From NCBI GenBank assembly GCA_001179505.1, contig CDMY01000771.1, forward strand, positions 1 to 22,416: a stretch of 22,416 nt of DNA. Reading direction: 5' to 3'. The DNA is from Vitrella brassicaformis (Eukaryota; Sar; Vitrellaceae). A program made the position numbers and the translations under genes. Shown in pieces: positions 1 to 8,409 of this stretch (within the stretch, counting starts at the first letter, position 1; every line of letters begins with the position of its first letter). The notes under the pieces are model-generated. The model was not told the DNA's origin and did not search any database. It saw only the letters and a program-made list of their open reading frames with translations.

Positions 1-504
1 CAAGTCGACACGTGCATGCGCAGGTGTGTGCAACACAGAGATTCATCATACGCGCACACTCCAAGTCGACACGTGCATGCGCAGGTGTGCGCACACAGAC
101 ATCGGTCAGATACACACACTCCAAGTCGACACGTGCATGCGCAGGGGTGCGCACAACACAGACATTCATCATACGCGCACAGTCCAAGTCGACACGTGCA
201 TGCGCACGTATGCGCACACAGACGTTGGTCACATACACCCTCTCGAAGTCGACACGTGCATGCGCAGGTGTGCGCATGCAGACATTGATCATACGCGCAC
301 ACTCCAAGTCGACACGTGCATGCGCACGTGTGTGTACAGAGACATTGGTCAGATACACACACTCCAAGTCGACACGTGCATGCGCAGGTGTGCGCACAAC
401 ACAGAGATTCATCATACGCGCACACTCCAAGTCGACACGTGCATGCGCAGGTGTGCGCATGCAGACATTCATCATACGCGCACAGTCCAAGTCGACACGT
501 GCAT
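1..504 (+). repeat. 60-bp satellite array, block A1
   Basis: About eight tandem copies of a 60-62 bp unit run from the window edge to 504. Each unit contains TCCAAGTCGACACGTGCATG, then CGCAGGTGTGCGCAC, then a more variable part around ACATTCATCATACGCGCACA. All units here have the GTCGAC form. The block ends in mid-unit after ACGTGCAT, where the copia RNase H reading begins on the minus strand. Long open frames through the block come from the unit length being a multiple of three and are not treated as genes. Confidence 0.95.
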
Positions 505-1881
505 ACATAAGTGCCTTGCTGCACTGCGCCATAGCATCGTATTCTGACTCACATGTACCCTGTGCAGCAGTGTGCTGGACGCGGCTCCGCCACATGACAG
601 GGCCGCCACCCATGAACACTACATAACCATCAGTCGACTTTGCTCCTGGCTGGTCAGTCAGTGACGCATCAGCATAGCCATCCAGATTGAAAAGAACCAT
701 ACACATGTCATCCACATCCATCGTGTCCCATTCACCGCCAGAGAAAGTGATGCCGAGCTCCCGTGTCCCCTTGATGTAACGTAACACATGATGACACGCA
801 TGTACATGAACAAGTGTGGGTGCATCCAACACACGAGACAGCACGGAACACGCAAAGGACAGATCAGGTCTACATGTAGATGCAGCGTACTGCAGGTGGC
901 CGACTACTGATCTACATGGGAAGTCAGCTATTTTCGCTAGCTCCCTCTCTGAATACTGATCACTACGCACATTGAAGTTGGGGCCGATAGGTAGAGGGCA
1001 ATCGGCCGGCGAACAGTCAGTCATATTGAAGTTCGCTAACACAGCATCCATGTATTTAGCCAGATGGAGTGTGAGCTGGCCATTCTGTCTATCTCGACTG
1101 ACTGACATACCCAAAAACGTACTTACATCACCCAGATCCTCGACTACAAGTCGTTCATTCAGTCTGTCTTGCAGCCACGCATACCCCTCACTCGTCGATG
1201 CAACTACCATATCATCTACATAGCGTGCGAGCAAAATGCCGAGAGACCCCTGGTATTACAGACACGTCTCATTACGATAAGATAGGAAGCCTAGTTCAGA
1301 CAAATACGAATCAATATGCACGTGCCATGCACGAGGTGCACCGGGCAGACCATACAGTGCCCGTTGCAGCTCCATTACACATCCATCTACGCGATAGCCG
1401 TCAGGAAACTCACACCATACAGGCTCATGCAAAGGAGAGTAAAGAAAAGCTGTCTCTACATCCATGTGCTTCAGGTCAAGGTCCATCGCATTGGCTGTGC
1501 TGGCTACGACACGAAACGCATCGAAGCTGAGTGTGGGTGAGAATGTCGGGCCTTTCTCTTGCCATGGTTGCTCAAAACCACGCACCACTATCCTAGCCTT
1601 GAACTTGTGTGCCCGTCCGTACAGCAAACACCCACCCATTTGATAGACAGGACCTGACCTCTGGCTGAGCTACGAGACACTGTCTTGTACACATCCTTTG
1701 CACGTACACTATTCATCTCACGATCCATTGCCTCCTCCCATCTATGTCTCAGTGGACTTTTCATTGCCTGTGCATATGTCTTGGGCCCGCACAAAAGCCG
1801 CGCGTGCGCCAAGTCACGTCTCAACTCCTCATCAATCACAGCAGGCATGGCAATCAGACACATCAGTGAGTGGATGCACAC
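505..1881 (-). pseudogene. copia polyprotein part 2: reverse transcriptase and RNase H, interrupted
   Basis: The RT begins with the copia lead-in KTYAQAMKSPLRHRWEEAMD in the frame 1588-1881, then shifts near 1635 into RIVVRGFEQPW, DVETAFLYSPLHEP and LYGLPGAPRAWH. A TAA at 1256-1258 cuts this frame, but the same frame continues with YVDDMVVAS (YVDD at 1211-1222), FLGMSVSRDRQNGQL, LQYAASTCRPDLSFA and RYIKGTRELG. RNase H follows, with GYADASLTD and STDGYVVFMGG, then ESEYDAMAQCSKALMYAR, where the reading passes straight into satellite A1. RNase H therefore lacks its C-terminal part. The active-site motifs are intact while the reading frame is broken three times, which suggests moderate age. Confidence 0.88.
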
Positions 1882-4219
1882 TCATTCCAAGTACACATAC
1901 GACACAACACGCACATGCACGCACATGTACATTCATGCACCCCTCTGTCTCCCACTCTATCCATACGTCCGCCCCTGCATCACCACCATATCTCTTCTGC
2001 GGCGACTTCCCCAGTCGCTCTCGGATGCGGTCGTTGATCTTCTCCTGCCACTCGCGCTGAGCATGCTGCCTGCGGAGGATGGTGTTGCCGTGCAGCTGCG
2101 GGGCCCTCTTGCTGATGTACTCCTGCAAGGTGGGCATCTTGCTCTCCTCCTCTGCTCTGACGATGTTGACCTGCCGCTGGAGGCACTTGGAGAAGTCGTA
2201 GTTCTCCTCACCGTCACGCTTGGGACGCCGCACATCCCGCCGCAGTCCCTGCCGTCCACCCCCTCTGGTCTGCTGTCCGTCCTGTCCGTCCTGTTGCTGT
2301 GGGGGTTGCTCTTGTGGTGGTGCCTGCACGACCGCAGGTGGTGGGGAGGGTGAGGGTGAGGGTGGGTGAGAGGGTGGGTGGGGCTGCTGCTGGTCTCCTT
2401 GCTGTTGCTGCTGTGCGGGTGGTGGGGGTGGTGGGTTGGAAGACGATGCCCCGGGAGGGTTCTGCCGTGGTGGTGTGGGGGAGGGCGATGCCGTCGATGG
2501 CGTCCGACCGAATGTTGACGGGAAGGGGACGTTGATCTGCACACGCTGCTCACCCATACCGTCACGTGCCCCGCCACACCGACCCCCATGCGCCTCTCCC
2601 ACCCCTGTCCCCTGACCATTGTGTGCCCATGGGGCGGGTGTTGGGTTCTTCATGCGCTCGCGTCGCTCCTTGAAGGGGAAGCGGCTCTCGTCCACGATCA
2701 CCTCCGGTGTCTCGTACACCTTCTTGGTGTCGATGTCGAGGGCGCGATAGGTGCCCTTCATGCGCGGCGCCATGCCCAGCATCACCATCATCTTGCCCTT
2801 GGCCTGCAACCCCCTCCTGATCTCCTTCCTCTGGTGCACAAACGCCGCCGAACCGAAGAGGAAGAGGCCCTTGATGCTCGCCTTCTTGCCGTAGAGGGCG
2901 TAATGGGGGGAGGTGGGTCTGCCGTCAGGGAGCCGTGCCGCCTTGGTCACGGTGATGTTGTACATCCTGACGGCATGGTCGAGGGCGTACGGCCAGTACT
3001 CCTCAGGCATCCCTGAGTCGGCCATGATGGACGTCATCAGCGCCATGAGTATGCCGACCTTGTGCTCGACGACGCCGCCTTGGTTCCTGTGGTATGGGGC
3101 GTTGAACTGCTGGCGGATGCGGTGCTCGATGCAGTACTGCTCCAGCTTGCCGTACCGGAACTCTTTGGCACCGTCGCTCCGCAGCGTCTTGATCTTGCCC
3201 ATGGCCTGCTCGTAGCAGCCCACACACTCAGTGACCTTGTTGCGCGACGGGACGGCGAAGGCACAGATGTGGCGGGTCTTGTCGTCGGTCATGAAGAACC
3301 CCGTGTCGCCCTCGACTGACGCCACCTTCATCGGCTTGTGGTCGAGGTGGACGAGGTCGAAGGCCTCCTTCGCCCGTGTCCCTGGCTCCCTACAGACGTT
3401 CTTGAGCCGCATCTTGCCCGCCACGCAGCCCTCGCACACGCACCCGTCCTCTGGTGGCTTGATGTCGGGCATGCCGTCGACGAACTCCTGTGATTGGGCC
3501 AGCCGTTTGTGGCCGATATGGCACATCAGCCGGTGTGTCCGTTCGGTTGCCGCCACCTCCTCAGCTGTTGCCGTGGCTGCCAGCGATGGGGTGGTCTTGG
3601 GTGGGGGTGTTTTGGATGGGGGTGGTGTCTTGGGTGGGGGTGGGGGAGAGTTGGGGGAGGGCATGGTGGACAGGTAGTAGAGACCGCTCTCTCTGCGCAG
3701 GGGGATGGTCAGCTGGCCGAACTTGATGCACGAACGGGTTCTCTGCAGATGCGTGGTGTAGTTGTACGCTCGATCGAGGGCTCCAGCCGGCAGCAGGTTG
3801 ACGGACAAGTCGGGCACGTACAGCACATCGTGCACTCGCATCTCCACCACACGACCCTCTGCTGTCCACACGGACAGCTGGACATCACCCACCCCCTCTG
3901 CCATTGTTGTGTCCCCCGTCACCGAGCGAATCCGGTACCGTTTGGTGGGTGTGAGGTTGAGGAAGCTGCCCTTGTCGAACATGCAGTGCTTCTGTGCGCC
4001 CGAGTCCGCAATGATGCGGTTGTCCTTCTTGTCCGAGAGGGTGGCCGCCACTCGTGTCTCGATGATGGCGTCCTCCTCACTGCCGCCCGTCTCGTCGCTG
4101 ACCTCCTCCACCCTTGCGTGCGACGCCATGCTGATGCCGTGGGTCTCCTCCGTGACGTACGACTCCTCGAAGACCGGCGAGTTCTCGTCCTCGAATGTCG
4201 CGTTGGTGTGGTATGAGCG
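1832..4219 (-). CDS. copia polyprotein part 1: aspartic protease, zinc finger, DD35E integrase
   Basis: This open frame runs in from array A2 (to 4264), so its first residues are satellite-encoded and no true start codon can be chosen. The protease motif IADSGAQKH lies about 86 codons in. A pre-integrase HHCC finger follows (HRLMCHIGH, then CVCEGC). The integrase core has D in VHLDHKP, D in LRSDGAKEF and E in GVVEHKVG, with exactly 35 residues between the last two, so the catalytic triad is intact. A low-complexity linker rich in Pro, Gln and Ser covers about 2280-2560. The tail after about 1940 passes into a satellite-like stretch and stops at 1832. Gag is missing, and the protein would need frameshifts to reach RT. 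Class assignment is secure; activity is very unlikely. Confidence 0.85.
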   Translation of the reverse strand, partial: RSYHTNATFEDENSPVFEESYVTEETHGISMASHARVEEVSDETGGSEEDAIIETRVAATLSDKKDNRIIADSGAQKHCMFDKGSFLNLTPTKRYRIRSVTGDTTMAEGVGDVQLSVWTAEGRVVEMRVHDVLYVPDLSVNLLPAGALDRAYNYTTHLQRTRSCIKFGQLTIPLRRESGLYYLSTMPSPNSPPPPPKTPPPSKTPPPKTTPSLAATATAEEVAATERTHRLMCHIGHKRLAQSQEFVDGMPDIKPPEDGCVCEGCVAGKMRLKNVCREPGTRAKEAFDLVHLDHKPMKVASVEGDTGFFMTDDKTRHICAFAVPSRNKVTECVGCYEQAMGKIKTLRSDGAKEFRYGKLEQYCIEHRIRQQFNAPYHRNQGGVVEHKVGILMALMTSIMADSGMPEEYWPYALDHAVRMYNITVTKAARLPDGRPTSPHYALYGKKASIKGLFLFGSAAFVHQRKEIRRGLQAKGKMMVMLGMAPRMKGTYRALDIDTKKVYETPEVIVDESRFPFKERRERMKNPTPAPWAHNGQGTGVGEAHGGRCGGARDGMGEQRVQINVPFPSTFGRTPSTASPSPTPPRQNPPGASSSNPPPPPPAQQQQQGDQQQPHPPSHPPSPSPSPPPAVVQAPPQEQPPQQQDGQDGQQTRGGGRQGLRRDVRRPKRDGEENYDFSKCLQRQVNIVRAEEESKMPTLQEYISKRAPQLHGNTILRRQHAQREWQEKINDRIRERLGKSPQKRYGGDAGADVWIEWETEGCMNVHVRACACCVVCVLGMSVHPLTDVSDCHACCD
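1877..1938 (+). repeat. possible single decayed satellite unit inside the copia element
   Basis: The plus strand reads CACACTCATTCCAAG, then a CACATGCACGCACATG-like core, then TACATTCATGC. This follows the unit order of the 60-bp satellite (CACACTCCAAG, ACGTGCATGCGCA, ACATTCAT). It sits where the copia frame is lost between integrase linker and RT. Similarity is by eye and the region is simple in composition, so chance resemblance is possible. Confidence 0.4.
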
Positions 4220-4470
4220 ACTCCAAGTCGACACGTGTATGCGCAGGGGTGCGCACAGAGGCATTCATCATATAGACGCAGGTGTGCGCACAGAGGCATT
4301 CATGACATACACGCACTCCAAGTCCACGCGTGCATGCGCAAGTGTGCGCACAGAGGCATTCATGACATACACGCACTCCAAGTCCAGACGTGCCTTCGCA
4401 GGGATGCGCACAGAGGCATTCATCATATACACGCACTCCAAGTCCACACATGCCTGCACACGGGGCTCAG
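4220..4470 (+). repeat. 60-bp satellite array, block A2
   Basis: About four units in plus orientation, starting ACTCCAAGTCGACACGTG and ending in a decayed copy (CCAAGTCCACACATGCCTGC). The first unit has GTCGAC and later ones GTCCAC or GTCCAG. One unit is shortened near 4270-4285. The block directly follows the 5' side of the copia protease frame. Confidence 0.93.
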
Positions 4471-4550
4471 CAGATATCTCTCGTAAGGAACCTCTCATCT
4501 CTGTTTTCTCTGTAAGGATCTTTCTTTCTCCGCCCTCCTAGCCTCCCGCC

Positions 4551-6583
4551 ATGGTGCCCTCCCCTCTCTTTGTTGCGACCGTGGTTTTGCTGGGGACTCC
4601 TGGACTCGGCGTATCTGAGGTGGCCTGACTCGTGCCAGCGAAGAAGAGCAGCGAACAGGAGCCCCAGTCGTCTCCCTGCCCAGGTGTGTATGACTCGTCT
4701 TACATTATGTCGCGCCCCTGTGTGCACTGGCTGGCCTTGTCTGATGCAGGTGAGGTTACCCGTTTTAGCGGCACCATCGATTCCGTTTTGGGTATGAAGC
4801 GATTCGGGCCCATCACCTACTCGCAAGGAGACGTGGCGGACTTTCTCATCGTGGCGCTGGACACATTTGTGGGTGACGGGGGTCTTTCGTGTACGATGCT
4901 GACGGCGGGTGAGAAAGGGAGGGGTCATGCATGGTGGAATGACATGTGGGTATTTTTTCATGTGTAGTGATGTTTTGCAGCCAGATAGACGAGAACTTTT
5001 CCTCTTTCTCTTTCAAAGAGAGTGACACAAGACACAATTACGAAAACGCGGTGAAAGTCGAAACAGCAGATTTCGCGAAGACGATGGCGTTCTTGTTGAA
5101 GTGATCTGCCTCGCGAAGACGTGCGCATTCGTAAGAAACTCCACGGACGGACGGATGCATCACATTTCACTTCATCCACACATATTCACGTGTGGCTATT
5201 TTCTTTCCTTCTTTAAGGAGCTGATCGCGTTCGAGCATACTGGATTCTGTGAACCTTAGCTGGAAGCTGGCGAGACCATCACAGGTACCACTAAGGAAAG
5301 GAAGACATCTGCCGATCTGTAATGACTGGCTCCTTTGGTTCTACGCACAGGGGTGTGCACGTGATCGCTTCATTCGTGCCCACGCTGTGTGTCCCTTAAT
5401 CGGCTCAAAGGAGGAACAACAAAGAGGAGCCAACCGCCAAGACGTTGAACACCAAGACAAGCAAGGGAAAAATCCTGAAGTTGGACAAACCGAAGAAAGG
5501 TGAGTCTTTGTCAAAAGAAATGCAGTGATCAATCATTCATGTCACCCACTATACGTATTCCATCCGTGATATAGCAACATCTGCTCGCCGAGAGGTAGAA
5601 GGCTTGTTCGGCTGCCCCCTTCTTAGCGCGCTTCTCGAGGACAGTACAGCGACACCTCCTATGCAGAGCATCGTCCAGGTAGACGAAACAGGACGGACAC
5701 CTGAACAGGACTTGCGATTTGTATGATGTCATTATCGTTTGATCAGAGTGGCACTGAGCAACAAATTGTGATCGACCTGCTATTCCTTGCCCAGAGCCAG
5801 ATCGGGATCTCTCAAGTGGTGATCGCTGCCACTCCCTTCAAGTGCACGAAGCATGAATGAATGCCTACTCAGCAAGATGCAGGGCTTCAAACGTGTGTTT
5901 GGATGACGCAGGGTAACGCCAACCTCCGCGTCACCGTTGATGGGTAGGCATTTATTCATGATTCCAACTCTTACGTATGCTATATGTATGCTTGAATGTC
6001 TGCAGCGAGGAGTGTCCGGATGATCCGGAGGTTTGCCCCAGGGCTACTTCTGCGAATCCTTCGGATACTCCCGAGCTAGACGTCGCTGATACCGTATATG
6101 AAGACGCGGTTGTCGTGAGCACCAGTGCAGGTGAAAGACTAGATGTGTTCGTCACCCCAGCAGACAACCCAGACGGCGAGCCCCAAGACGCCATCGTGGT
6201 ACGCATGCATTGCAGGCAGTCCTGCGTCCACATACAAGTTCTTGTATTTGTATGTGTGTGGGCGATGCAGGAGATCATTGTCTTGAGCTACAATGGGTGC
6301 AGATCGATAACGTTCCCGTAGAGCAAGTGCCCTTCGGCCCCCCTCCTGTCGACAAGTATGCTCATCAGTCTAAAGTGATCCATCCCAAGTATGCACACAC
6401 ACTTGCATCTTATCACGTTGTGTCGACAGCGCTGGCGCTCACGATGTGGATCCAGCCGATGTGCATGATGGTGGCAATGGTGCTGATGCAGGGGATGGTG
6501 GCGACGCGGGGGATGGGGGCGACAGTGGCGATGGTGGTGATGCGGGGGATGGCGGCAATACGGGGGGAGAGCTCGAGCGCTGA
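4551..6583 (+). CDS. ten-exon secreted protein with Asp/Gly-rich tail; two in-frame stops
   Basis: Exons by splice sites and phase: 4551-4908, 4968-5050, 5218-5318, 5411-5499, 5575-5678, 5747-5815, 5912-5943, 6006-6198, 6303-6355, 6430-6583. Every junction is GT-AG and keeps the frame, and introns are 59-167 nt. The first residues, MVPSPLFVATVVLLGTPGLG, look like a signal peptide, so the product would be secreted. Later parts are a basic stretch (SKGKILKLDKPKK), a Cys-containing acidic piece (EECPDDPEVC, DVFVTPADNPDGEPQDAIV) and a GDGGDAGDGGDSGDGG-type tail ending ELER. TGA at 4626-4628 and TAG at 5257-5259 interrupt otherwise continuous frames, so this may be a decayed gene. I do not recognise the family; a faint FGCPLLSALLED resemblance to leishmanolysin-type peptidases is not enough to name it. 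Exons from 5912 on are the best supported. Confidence 0.5.
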
Positions 6584-6759
6584 TGCGAAACAACGATCTT
6601 CATCAAGATGGGTGTGTGAGTGGAGGTACTTGTGTTCTTTCTTGATAGAAGCTGAATTGGTTTTTCTCCCGCTCCTTGATTTGCGGTCTTAGCGGCATTT
6701 TCCCCGAGGCTATTACTGTCAACGGACAGGGTGTCTCCCTTGCTGCCATGAAATGTTAG
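6584..6759 (+). other. alternative 3' coding end in a shifted frame
   Basis: One base out of the Asp/Gly-rich frame, the sequence reads LMRNNDLHQDG to a donor at 6612 (GG|GTGTGTG). It resumes after the acceptor CTTAG at 6693 with GIFPEAITVNGQGVSLAAMK and TAG at 6757-6759. The phases of these two pieces match. Joining them to the upstream exon needs a one-base gain, for example in the G6 run just before 6568. It is either a frameshifted original 3' end or chance. Confidence 0.3.
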
Positions 6760-6837
6760 GGATTAATGGAATTATGAGTGCGACAGTTTTTCGGGTTTTT
6801 CGTCTCCGAATGGTGTGCGCGTGCTTTGCTCGATATG

Positions 6838-6880
6838 GAGTGGACGGGTTGGCCTGTTCAATGGGCCAGCCCGTCCACTC
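6838..6880. other. strong hairpin, 17-bp stem, 9-nt loop
   Basis: GAGTGGACGGGTTGGCC (6838-6854) and GGCCAGCCCGTCCACTC (6864-6880) are reverse complements with one T:G wobble. It lies about 80 bases after the last stop codon of the upstream gene, so it may be a 3' UTR or terminator-like structure, or the remains of a small foldback element. It is the most perfect short inverted repeat I noticed in the unique sequence. Confidence 0.75.
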
Positions 6881-7212
6881 TAAAAAGTTTAGCTGGACTG
6901 CATGTGTGACACCATGTGTGGGTAGTGTGAGTCTCGTTCCTTCTCCCATCTTCTGACTGCCTGTGTGCACCGAGTGGGCTGACTTGGTTGCTGGCTGTGT
7001 GACTCACTGATTTGTGTTAGAACATTCGATATATACATTAAGTCAGATCGCAATCAACCTTCATTTCTCGCTATCAAACACACGATTTCATCAGTTGGTT
7101 CCTCCGCTTAGGCAATTTTCTCTTTTGACTATATAGTGGGGAGCCGTATATCACATTTTCGAGCTGAAACGGTTTCTTCTGGGACTGACGGCATCTGCAT
7201 TAGAACGACATA
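6881..7212. other. intergenic stretch, AT-richer, no gene seen
   Basis: Nothing codes convincingly here. The stretch includes TATA-like tracts (ATATATAC near 7030, CTATATAG near 7130) upstream of the next plus-strand gene, so it could hold that gene's promoter. No element can be named. Confidence 0.35.
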
Positions 7213-8120
7213 ATGAAAGCTTCATTTTGCACTATCTGTGGTTCGGTGACTATTGTCGTCTCGTGTGCACGACTTGTGGCTCGACGAAGTAGTGGATATG
7301 CTCAGCCGCCCATCACAATACGCCAGAAGATAAAGAGAATAGCTCAGCTTCTCATTGATTTTGCATTGTGAAGGCACGTTCGACCTGCGTCTGCATCTGC
7401 GTAGGCCACAGACTCACAGAGCAATTACATATAAGTATCTTTGCACTGATTGATTTATCGTATTGCGTTCGCAAGATATCGATATCTCTGCGCTAAGCCT
7501 GTTGACGAGCAAGTGCATTCTCTGCAGCAGCTCAGGAATGAGGCCATCACAGCCGCGGAGAATATGTACGAGATGAAAGGGGAGATGGCCAAGGCGCATG
7601 GGAGCTTTAATATCTTCGTCAGGGACTGTTCCACACACAGTGAGAGAAAACATAGACTGTTTTGTCTGATTGTCTGATTGTTTATTGTGTGTGTCTGTCT
7701 GTCTGTCTGTCTGTCTGTGAGTCCTGAAGAGAGCGCGGTGTCCCTGAACGTCGGGCGGGACGAGTCGGTGTGGGCTGTCAAGGCAAAGCTGCAGCACAAA
7801 GAGGGCATCCCCGCCAGCAAACAGACTCTTACCCACCAATCGACAAAAATGGACAACAACCGCACACTGGCTGCCTACAATGTTCGGAAAGAGGCAACTC
7901 TGCATCTGTATTTTTCGTGAGGACAGAACAATGCAGACAATAGATATCATACCCGATCGTGCATCCTGGCTGTTGGTGCATGTCTTGCAGTGTCCGTGCG
8001 GGCACTCTTGATGCCACCAGTGGCCGTCATGATTTCGAAGCAAGCACCGATGTGTCGGTCAACCAGCTGTCGATGCTAACAGGTATGGATGAAAATGGTG
8101 CCACGCTGGTCGAAGCCTAG
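7213..8120 (+). CDS. ubiquitin-like domain protein with hydrophobic N-terminus
   Basis: Four exons fit with matching phases: 7213-7367, 7476-7639, 7730-7916, 7991-8120, giving about 211 residues. The N-terminus (MKASFCTICGSVTIVVSCAR) is leader-like. After a helical stretch (VHSLQQLRNEAITAAENMYE) comes a ubiquitin fold: FNIFVRD matches MQIFVKT, VKAKLQHKEGIP matches VKAKIQDKEGIP, and NRTLAAYNVRKEATLHL matches GRTLSDYNIQKESTLHL. The Ile44 position is Thr and the Lys48 position is Thr; Lys27, Lys29, Lys33 and Lys63 positions are kept. The tail aligns VRAG with LRGG and runs on into TLDATSGRHDFEAS. TAG at 8118-8120 ends the frame, yet the same frame continues 34 codons (DGKKKVLKLVGEVTKAFED) to TGA at 8223, so the stop may be a mutation. 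Ubiquitin-like assignment is firm from the sequence; role is unknown. Confidence 0.65.
7693..7719 (+). repeat. (GTCT)n microsatellite in intron
   Basis: Six or more GTCT units lie just before the exon 3 acceptor of the ubiquitin-like gene and may serve as its pyrimidine-rich tract. Confidence 0.8.
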
Positions 8121-8225
8121 GATGGCAAGAAAAAGGTACTCAAGCTGGTCGGCGAGGTGACAAAGGCCTTTGAAGACATGGCAATGCTCACCAATATCCT
8201 ACTCACCAGGCTCCGCCAAACCTGA

Positions 8226-8409
8226 TCATGCAAAATACAAGCAGACAAGACAGCAACACAACCCTCTCACTGCATACACAAGCCTGCATCATGTGTATGT
8301 ACGTGTGTGTGCAGTTTGGCGATAGAGACACGTAGCGAAACAGACACACGTTGAGCTTTCGTCTGCACGTATCAGGCACACACTCATGTATAAGTCAATG
8401 AGGCACAAA
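8226..8409. other. non-coding stretch, no feature seen
   Basis: No coding signal seen. The stretch separates the plus-strand ubiquitin-like gene from the minus-strand hypothetical, so the two are convergent and this probably holds both 3' ends. Confidence 0.35.

Larger units (their letters stand above)
505..4219 (-). mobile_element. Ty1/copia LTR-retrotransposon internal region, degenerate, LTRs absent
   Basis: Read on the minus strand the order is protease, pre-integrase zinc finger, integrase, Pro/Gln-rich linker, reverse transcriptase, RNase H. This order (integrase before RT) defines Ty1/copia. No gag or CCHC knuckle precedes the protease and no LTR is seen on either side; satellite arrays A1 and A2 abut both ends. 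The body has two frame changes (near 1850 and near 1635) and one TAA stop (1256-1258), so it is not autonomous. The same 16-bp satellite segment, TCCAAGTCGACACGTG, lies just inside both flanking arrays (486-501 and 4222-4237), and the arrays would join in register if the element were removed. Confidence 0.9.

Noticed and set aside
1-504. CRISPR array
   Set aside because: Units are contiguous and alike throughout; there are no unique spacers and no cas genes, and the DNA is clearly eukaryotic.
12-626. 204-codon open frame through A1
   Set aside because: It is the satellite read in one of several equally open frames, because the unit length is a multiple of three; the end merely runs into the copia region.
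1957-3726. Many plus- and minus-strand open frames inside the copia region
   Set aside because: They are shadows of the GC-rich copia frame; only the minus-strand frame shows protease and integrase motifs.
5575-5678. Leishmanolysin-like FGCPLLSALLED
   Set aside because: Only about twelve residues resemble the family; no HExxH zinc site or other M8 motif is seen in the gene.
5529-5732. Minus-strand Cys-rich frame (CPSCFVYLDDALHRRCRC) as a zinc-ribbon gene
   Set aside because: The plus strand explains the same bases as an in-phase exon of the spliced secreted-protein gene.
8118-8155. A 38-nt intron removing the TAG of the ubiquitin-like gene
   Set aside because: A GTATGG-to-CTAG pair exists just upstream, but its removal would shift the frame of the sense-like continuation.
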